Shown here: one piece after another, positions 58,190 to 64,000 of the stretch
How the letters are laid out: each line of letters starts with the position of its first letter
Numbering within the stretch: the stretch's first letter is position 1
Assembly (NCBI GenBank): GCA_964036315.1
Contig: OZ038488.1
Location: forward strand, 65,521,909-65,585,908
Direction: 5' to 3'
Length of the DNA stretch: 64,000 nucleotides
DNA from: Acanthosepion esculentum
Lineage: Eukaryota; Mollusca; Cephalopoda; Sepiida; Sepiidae
Program-made: the position numbers and the translations under genes
The notes under the pieces: model-generated
What the model was told of the DNA's origin: nothing
Seen by the model: the letters and a program-made list of their open reading frames with translations, nothing else
Databases searched by the model: none

Positions 58190-58800
58190 TATACAAGGTC
58201 AGTCAAGGTAGAAAGTTACAAAGTAAGAGGCACAGTTTATGCGGATAGGTGGGGAAGATAACAGACTATGGTGATCGTGGAAACATTCTTTTGGGGTGGG
58301 TTCCATAGAGCCCTAGTCGTGAAGGTTAGAACTGGCAAAACCAATGAATGCAGTTCGTCCGTCCGAGCACTTTTCATCAAAGTACCAATAGAGCGGTGTG
58401 AGGCTTGCAACATCTTGCCTGTGAGAGAGGTGTTGCATGGTGGAAAATAATTTGTCACCCACAAGTATGCAGAGACGCTCTTGGACCCTGTCGAGACAGG
58501 AAAGTAAAGACTGGGCAGCACCTGGCAGCAGTACTCTATTTTAGGCCTGATGTGACTATTGTAACGGTAGAGGATAGCACAAGGGGTCAGGTACTTACTG
58601 GGGCGGTATAGGGAACTGACAGTTTTTCCTGCATCTTTAGCGATGGATCGTATGTACGAGTTCCTCTTGGGGTCTGGAATGAGTTTAAGGTCCAGTAGTC
58701 GCTGAAGCCATCGGGTCTTCTCGAGGGGACAGACATTCGAAAAAGTTAATAATTGGTGCAAGGTCCGGTGAATATGTCTGGCGGAGTTGAACATACCAGC
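58190..58800 (-). mobile_element. LINE coding fragment
   Basis: Minus strand 58237-58794 open for 185 codons: RWLQRLLDLKLIPDPKRNSY, IRSIAKDAGKTVSSLYRPSK, NSHIRPKIEYCCQVLPS; then, partly out of frame, the KCSDELHSL-type region. Homologous in order to 421-783 and 3770-4790. Confidence 0.75.
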
Positions 58801-59105
58801 CGAGTTCTAAAATGTTTTCTGAGTTATAACTTGTATATAGTGAGTTAGATAATGAGAAATAGAAAAATATAGAGAGAAAATGGGAAGGAGAGAGAGACAG
58901 AGGGTGAGGAGGTAGTCTACTTTAAGTATATTCATTGTTGCTTTGATGAACATAAAAAAAAATAGAAGCTGTGATTTTGGCGTTTTCAGGAGGTAACTCT
59001 GGTAACTTTTGCACAGATACACCCACTATTACCACCGCCCTGTAAGACAAGGTGGTGTCAGTTTGAGAGAAGAATCTGACAATTAGGACTGTTACATATA
59101 ATTAC

Positions 59106-59174
59106 CTTTATGACTGGCACTCGAGTATTAAGTCTTGGAAACACCGTGGCTCCTCCACTCTGCACTTCACTCAG
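59106..59174 (-). CDS. P4HA: P4HA paralogue, GGATVFP exon
   Basis: Minus strand, acceptor CTTTTCAG|CTG, donor AAG|GTAATT, 69 nt, 23 codons, phase 0 both ends. The peptide LSEVQSGGATVFPRL plus NTRVPVIK matches human MSDVSAGGATVFPEVG and WPKK. Length and both phases equal those of the pseudoenzyme exon at 30972-31040, supporting common descent by duplication. Confidence 0.9.
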
Positions 59175-59219
59175 CTGAAAAGAATAAATTTAATAAAGTA
59201 ACATTCATATAAAAAACGG

Positions 59220-59260
59220 AGAACACACACACACACACACGCACACACACACACACACAG

Positions 59261-59293
<33 letters not shown>

Positions 59294-59305
59294 AGGAGAG
59301 AGAGA

Positions 59306-59340
<35 letters not shown>

Positions 59341-59350
59341 GGAGAGAGAG
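59220..59350 (+). repeat. (CA)n, (TA)n, (GA)n compound microsatellite
   Basis: CA, short TA and GA tracts next to the exon at 59106-59174. Confidence 0.95.
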
Positions 59351-59609
59351 TACAAGAGAAAGCGCGTGAAAGAGAATGTAAATAGTAAATTTATCCCTAT
59401 ATATGTTGGTTACCCTAATTTATCCTAATTTGAATTATTTAACAGGAGGAAAAGATTCGCTTTTTTAATGATACAAAAATAGATTTATATTCTAAAGTCA
59501 CGGCTTGATGCATCACACACATAAATAAGGATAGAAAGATGGTGACAATCTCAAATATTTTGCATTTAACACTGTGGTTATAATGCGTTTACATTTTTTT
59601 AAAAATCGT

Positions 59610-60200
59610 TTCAGCCCAAGCAAGGCAAAAATGCCACTAGAATGCAGGGGTTCCAGGGAATTGAAGTGAATGAGAAGATTGAAAATGGGGAGGATTAAAG
59701 AAAGGACAAAAATGAACAGGGTTCAATAAGAAAGAAAATCGCGATTGACGTTGCATTTAAATCTTTAAAAATTGTAGCAATCCGGGAAGCAAGAACTCGG
59801 AAGAGAGTTCCACGGGTGGGAAGTTCGATAAAAAAAAACTGTTAGAGTAGCAATGGCGGTTGCATCTACCTAGTTCAACAGTAAAGCGGTGAGACCTAGT
59901 TGCCAATCTAGTAGCACGGTTAAATTCATATAGTTGGGGCTCCAGGAAAAAAAGAGCAGTTACCATGAAAATATTTGTAGAACAGACAGAGGGAAGCCAC
60001 GTCACGTCGGTGAGAAAGGATGGATTGTATTTCAAACCATTCTCTGGATTTTGTCAAGAATCTCGAGATGCGCAGTAGAAGCACCAGACCAGATATGGCA
60101 ACAGTATTCAATACAAGGACGAATGGTAGATTTACTTCTAAAATCTTCGTTACGAATCTGTCAATCGAGATCCATTAAAGTTTTTAAAATGTATTCATAT
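59610..60200 (-). mobile_element. LINE 3' end
   Basis: Minus strand SLCLFYKYFHGNCSFFPGAP, ATRLATRSHRFTVELGRCNR, HCYSNSFFLSNFPPVELSSE, with a frameshift between the first two, then the tail ending 'tttgccttgcttgggctgaa'. Confidence 0.8.
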
Positions 60201-60294
60201 TGATAACAGTTAGATAATAGTTTTCATTTAATCTTTTGGTTTTTTACCAATGTACTTACAAATTTAGCAACTCGGAAATAGAAATCAGTGAACT

Positions 60295-60560
60295 GAGTTT
60301 AAGTTCGGTCGAATTCGGTACAGGAAAGATATGAATTTGCCACTTCTTTCACCCCCATCTATGGGTTAAATAATAGTGTTAACTGAGCTTTCTTGTTTTG
60401 GGGTGGCAAACAGTCTTGGAGAAGAAAAACTGAATTCAAAACCAACTTGGAGAGAGATGAACTCCTCCAGGATATCTTTCCCTAGACACACTACTGCTGC
60501 TATAGATGTGGTAAATGAGGTGCTACTACGGGTTATAGGCCACCTGACTTGACCCACAAA
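60295..60560 (+). repeat. SINE body fragment
   Basis: Matches 'gaatttgccacttctttcac', 'ctatgggttaaataatagtg', GGCAAACAGTCTTGG and a block ending CCCTAGACACAC, as at 3320-3500. Confidence 0.58.
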
Positions 60561-60772
60561 TTTACTCTGTTTGACGGCACATAAAAAACATTTTCCTTCC
60601 CTCCCACAAAAAATGTTACAAGCTTTCCATACATTAATTTTACTCCCAATGCTCACTACTGTAGGCTATATATATTTTTTTTTTTACCTCAGACTGTCAC
60701 TTCTACCTTGCCCGGCTCCATAATAATATAATTTCTTCAAACGACATTCTTCTTATTTATTATTATTTTCAA

Positions 60773-61050
60773 GGACGTCTGCAAGAGGAAGCTGAGCCTT
60801 ATGGGTATCGACCTTAGTAGTAGGGAGTAGCTAGCTGGTGACAGCAGCAGCTTGTGCCTTACTGTGCAAAAAAGAGTCACGAAGGATAAGAAAGAGGAAC
60901 CAACATGAGACAAAGCAGGAAGAAGAGAAAAAGCAATCTCGGACCTTCATATCACATTCCATTTTATTCGTTCACATTTGCAGAAGAGACCGCTTTGCAA
61001 AGATCGGACTTCAAACCACTCCAAATGCTGATCACCAAAAGGACTGAATT
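60773..61050 (+). mobile_element. LINE ORF2 C-terminus with zinc-finger remnant
   Basis: + strand KDVCKRKLSLMGIDLSSRE, a stop, LAGDSSSLCLTVQKRVTKDK. In another frame HICRRDRFAKIGL. This resembles the LINE end KDVCKRDLK...W..LA.DR..WR followed by a CxRxCxSRIGL finger; the finger's second Cys is Arg here. Confidence 0.62.
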
Positions 61051-61140
61051 TTGTCTAAACAGGACGCTACCATTATCTCCCGAGATAAACGGATTATTAC
61101 TAATTTATTAATATTATTGCCACTAATACCAATGGTTTTT

Positions 61141-61540
61141 GGCCATATCACGTTGAAACACCGGTTCTCGTTCAATCCCCGAAATTATGTAGCGTTGAGA
61201 TGGGTGACCGCTTGGGTATAACAGGTGGTATAAGATTGGATGTGTAGGTGGTGTAATGGATAACGTCTTGGAATTGGAAATCGGAGAACCGAGTTTGAAT
61301 TTCAGTCGGGTTCGTTATATTCACTTACGCGCGAATATCTTTGGGAAAAGTATGAATTTACCTCATCCCCTCTCGCCGAATATGGTTTATTTAGTAGGAA
61401 GTGTAATAGTAAATCATTATTATTTCCCAAATTTCTTACAATCTAAAATTATTTTCTTTCTTTAAATAACCTACAAACGTTTCATGCGCCATATAAAAAA
61501 CTCATTCAATTCAATTATTATTATTATTATTATTATTAAT
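61141..61540 (+). repeat. Full-length 5S + tRNA composite SINE
   Basis: 5S-like 61141-61245 ('ggccatatcacgttgaaaca', GAGATGGGTGACCGCTTGGG). tRNA-like 61246-61315 (box A-like GTGTAATGGATAACGTC, box B-like GAGTTTGAATTTCAG). Shared body ('gttatattcacttacgcgcg', 'ttgggaaaagtatgaattta'), tail 'aaataacctacaaacgtttc' and terminal (ATT)n. It is the most complete copy. Confidence 0.8.
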
Positions 61541-62436
61541 GGTACTGTAAAGGGAATTATCATAAGAGTAACAAAGACATTCGTTCGTTCCAACTGATCT
61601 ATCATACCTAAATCTGTCTCAACACATTCCTATCATTATCCTAATTGGAAATCACAAAAAAGTGACGTAACTGAAAAGAAATACCGCTGATGGTAAAATT
61701 GTGTTTTGGTTTACATTCAAATGTAGGGTTCAGTTAACTTTTTGTAAAATATTTTTGCTTTTTTTTCTCTTGCAATATTTTATTACTGCAATCATGTAGG
61801 ATATATTTGGCATTGTGATTTCTTGTTTTATGTTCAGCGTTAGTATTAGCGTGTTTCTATATAAAGTAAAGTGCTTTTAGGAACATACTGAATGCTTGCT
61901 TTAAACATTAAATGCTTAAATACACTAAAACCTGTTTCTGAATATGCCCTACTGAAATGGAAGTGCGTCTAATATGTTTTATTTAATCAATTCACCCTAA
62001 GCAAGGCGATAATTCCACTAATTCATGGGAATGAATGAGAAGGAGAAAACTTTAGAAGTAACCGGAAAACCAATCCTAAACAGGAAACAATGGATAAACA
62101 CCAACTCTTGTTCAAAAGTCCGGGGAGGAGTGTGGACCGAATGATGGCGTCAAATACAGTAAATTACATAAATGATATGAAAATAGGCAGGTAGCTTATA
62201 TCAGAAGCTGCAAAACTTTAATCTCCTTTCATATTTTCAACTTATTCCTGTTTTAATCTTCGGTTTACAATGTTGAGTGAATTTTCAATTCATTGCGTTC
62301 TTCGTTGTTGCGAAAACGCCCTCGAATAAAAGATCTGCATAGTTTTGTGTAAGGAAAAGTCATGGCGTGTTTAGAAAAAGGCCTTATGATTATTTCTATG
62401 ACTTTCGTCAGGAAGAAAACAAAATAAAAGACTCAC
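61541..62436 (+). other. Intron sequence with short LINE tail
   Basis: Around 61985-62040 a minus-strand LINE 3' tip ('caccctaagcaaggcgataa'); the rest is unclassified. Confidence 0.5.
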
Positions 62437-62517
62437 ATAAAATAAGAACGTTGCTATTCTGTCGCCAGAATTTTGTAAAACTGGGATGTCCTCCATTTTC
62501 GCCTTTCTGTAAAAGTG
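62437..62517 (-). CDS. P4HA: P4HA paralogue, GDRIATFLFY exon
   Basis: Minus strand, acceptor TTTTTTCAG|CAC, donor TAT|GTGAGT, 27 codons, phase 0 both ends. The peptide is HFYRKAKMED, then IPVLQNSGDRIATFLFY, matching FARKDEP and GTGNRIATWLFY of human P4HA1. A second AG eleven bases inside the exon is a possible alternative acceptor. The upstream one is preferred because its phase agrees with the same junction in the + strand paralogue. By that junction the HxD motif ends in the preceding exon, outside this window. Confidence 0.85.
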
Positions 62518-62579
62518 CTGAAAAAAATAATGATGTATCATAAAGTAATTGTTGGTGAAACGAATAGGAAATCTAGAGC

Positions 62580-62695
<116 letters not shown>

Positions 62696-62739
62696 ACAGT
62701 TTCTGAAACAACGCCATAGGAACCAATTATATGAAAACT

Positions 62740-62860
62740 AAGATAGATAGGAAATAGCCCCAAATCACAGGAAGCTAAGCCCAGTGAATAAGGTGGGTAG
62801 TCCAATTTTCTGAAGGAATTGGCTGAAGGAAAAAAGAGTAGTACACAAACCGAATTTGAG
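62740..62860 (-). pseudogene. Mariner-like transposase C-terminal scrap
   Basis: The minus-strand peptide MDYPPYSLGLASCDLGLFPI matches mariner H/DYPPYSPDLAPCDFxLFP. The conserved Pro-Asp of SPDLAP is Leu-Gly here, so the catalytic acid is lost. Confidence 0.62.
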
Positions 62861-63206
62861 GTATAAAGATTGCATCAAAAGCAAAGCGAAGGCAAACATC
62901 ATGGGAAAAAAACTAGTTCAATATCGTTGATCCCGGAGGAAAGTAGTGCACAATGCTAAGAGAGACGTTGAACAGAGTCGTTGCACATAAAAAAAGAGAT
63001 GTTAATAAGTCTATTGATGTTAGTTTCCTTGAAAATGTTGTTACACAATTTGATCTGATGCATAATGAATCATAATGAATCGCGTCTGAGTAAGGCAGGC
63101 TTAAAACTTCATCAAAGACGCCGCACACAGTGGGAACTGATTCATTACATTTCACTTATGTAACAACTGCTGCAAAAAAGCGGCCAAGACAATGTAAAAC
63201 ACTAGC

Positions 63207-63420
63207 AGGACTAAAAAGCCACATTCGCGCTGCCTATATTTGAGGATGGATCAAGCAATGGCATTGCTCGAAATAGAGTCATAGCCATCATCACGTATAA
63301 ATAGACATTGGGTTGGCGATATAAAAACGTTAATATTAGCGGGATTAACGATCCACATCCGTAATGTTCATATTTGAAGATGGATCAAGGGATGGTATTG
63401 CTCGAAATTGAGTCGTATCT
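63207..63420 (+). repeat. Direct repeat pair, 131-bp period
   Basis: 'atatttgaggatggatcaag' (63237) and 'atatttgaagatggatcaag' (63370), each followed by GGNATTGCTCGAAAT. Confidence 0.8.
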
Positions 63421-63489
63421 ATTATTTCTGTCATTAAAATAACAGCAATAAAGCACACGCTCATAGTTAGCTAAATAAATAGGAACATA

Positions 63490-63491
<2 letters not shown>

Positions 63492-63546
<55 letters not shown>

Positions 63547-63610
63547 ACATCGAAGTTAACACCCAGAGACGACAGTTTGTTTAATGCTTAAACGCAACCG
63601 TCAAGCCACA
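63492..63610 (+). repeat. (TA)n and half inverted-repeat arm
   Basis: TA tract to 63544 followed by 'tggacatcgaagttaacacc', an arm of the 25052-25175 family. Confidence 0.85.
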
Positions 63611-63939
63611 TGCGTTGCGTATTTGTTCGATTATTTATATATACAGGTCAGTGATGCATTGTGGGTAGTCTACTGTATTGTTCTAACGGTTATTTCGGTG
63701 AGCGATAACGGTTATGTTTCAAATTATTCTATAGGCTATTGTGTGCAAATAATTGTGGATCCGGATGTAGTTTTGGGACTATTTAGAGTGTTGTTAGTTA
63801 AATTGTTTTTATTTATTATTGATTATTTTACAGATCGTTATTATTATTACACTTACTTGTGTTTATGCGCGCGTTCGTGGTTTATTAATTTGTTTATTAT
63901 TTACTTAATTTATTTACTTTTTTTTTCATCTTTAGTGTC

Positions 63940-64000
63940 ATATTCACGACGTTTCAGCCGTTGTACGTTCCATCCTTCTTCAGGTGATATACGTTGGAAT
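63940..64000 (-). ncRNA. Hammerhead-like motif at window edge
   Basis: Minus strand ATATCAC, CTGAAGA, about 21 nt, GAAAC, GTC, GTGAATAT. The core fits CUGANGA...GAAA with a GUC cleavage triplet, and stem I pairs (one bulge). Stem II is weak, pairing only A-T and G-C next to the core. Confidence 0.4.

Larger units (their letters stand above)
53415..62517 (-). other. P4HA: Gene span: conventional P4HA paralogue, 3' part (4 exons)
   Basis: Four - strand exons join in frame to give 105 residues and a stop. They cover the GDRIATFLFY strand, GGATVFP, WYNL, HGGCPVALGDKW and KWIREIGQIFRRPC, the catalytic C-terminus of prolyl 4-hydroxylase alpha, the ER enzyme that hydroxylates collagen-type prolines with a PDI beta subunit. 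The distal iron His and the 2-oxoglutarate Lys are present. The exon with the HxD pair should lie beyond the right edge. Introns are about 3.3, 2.5 and 3.1 kb. The gene converges on the + strand pseudoenzyme gene, ~14 kb apart. Confidence 0.9.

Noticed and set aside
62509..62517. HFY at the start of the minus-strand exon read as HFD with Asp lost
   Set aside because: The conserved intron position in the + strand paralogue shows the HxD motif ends in the preceding exon, outside the window; this HF is a coincidence.

Overview
This is a nuclear window from a large, AT-rich, repeat-dense animal genome, most likely a cephalopod and probably an octopus. The reasons are long introns, dozens of (TA)n/(CA)n/(GA)n tracts, tRNA- and 5S-derived SINEs, many 3' fragments of one non-LTR retrotransposon family, and Penelope-like and mariner remains. 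The species call is inference. No sequence search was possible.

Two host genes can be read, both prolyl 4-hydroxylase alpha subunit (P4HA) relatives. Both run off the window edges and they converge, 3' ends facing. On the + strand, eight in-frame exons (1486-1650, 3626-3672, 22644-22752, 26933-26977, 30397-30441, 30972-31040, 37234-37306, 39084-39232) encode the last ~233 residues of a P4HA-like protein. Splice sites and frame are intact, but every position aligning with the iron ligands and the 2-oxoglutarate lysine is substituted, so it looks like an expressed pseudoenzyme. On the - strand, four exons (62437-62517, 59106-59174, 56542-56638, 53415-53485) encode the last ~105 residues of a conventional paralogue that keeps the distal His and Lys (HGGCPVALGDKW). 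The four intron positions and phases that can be compared are the same in both genes.

The remaining DNA is mobile-element debris. 1-39 kb (introns of the pseudoenzyme gene): LINE 3' ends, mariner transposase fragments, tRNA-like SINEs, a Penelope-like pair (19.3-21.5 kb) with YRDDG and GIY-YIG remnants, three arrays of one ~28-bp minisatellite, a perfect 119-bp-arm palindrome (29.2 kb), a solo LTR with target-site duplication (35.1 kb) and a miniature LTR element (36.4 kb). 39-53 kb (between the genes): a cluster of inverted-repeat elements. One of them (41.0-42.4 kb) carries a Penelope-like C-terminal ORF and two hammerhead-ribozyme folds. The cluster is followed by 45-bp and ~29-bp minisatellites, 5S-derived SINEs and an R2-like LINE. 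53-64 kb: the second P4HA gene, more LINE ends, a dimeric 5S+tRNA SINE and another hammerhead-like motif at the edge.

No CRISPR, operon or prokaryotic feature is present. Most short open frames, especially Tyr-Ile or Cys-Val repeats, are translated microsatellites.
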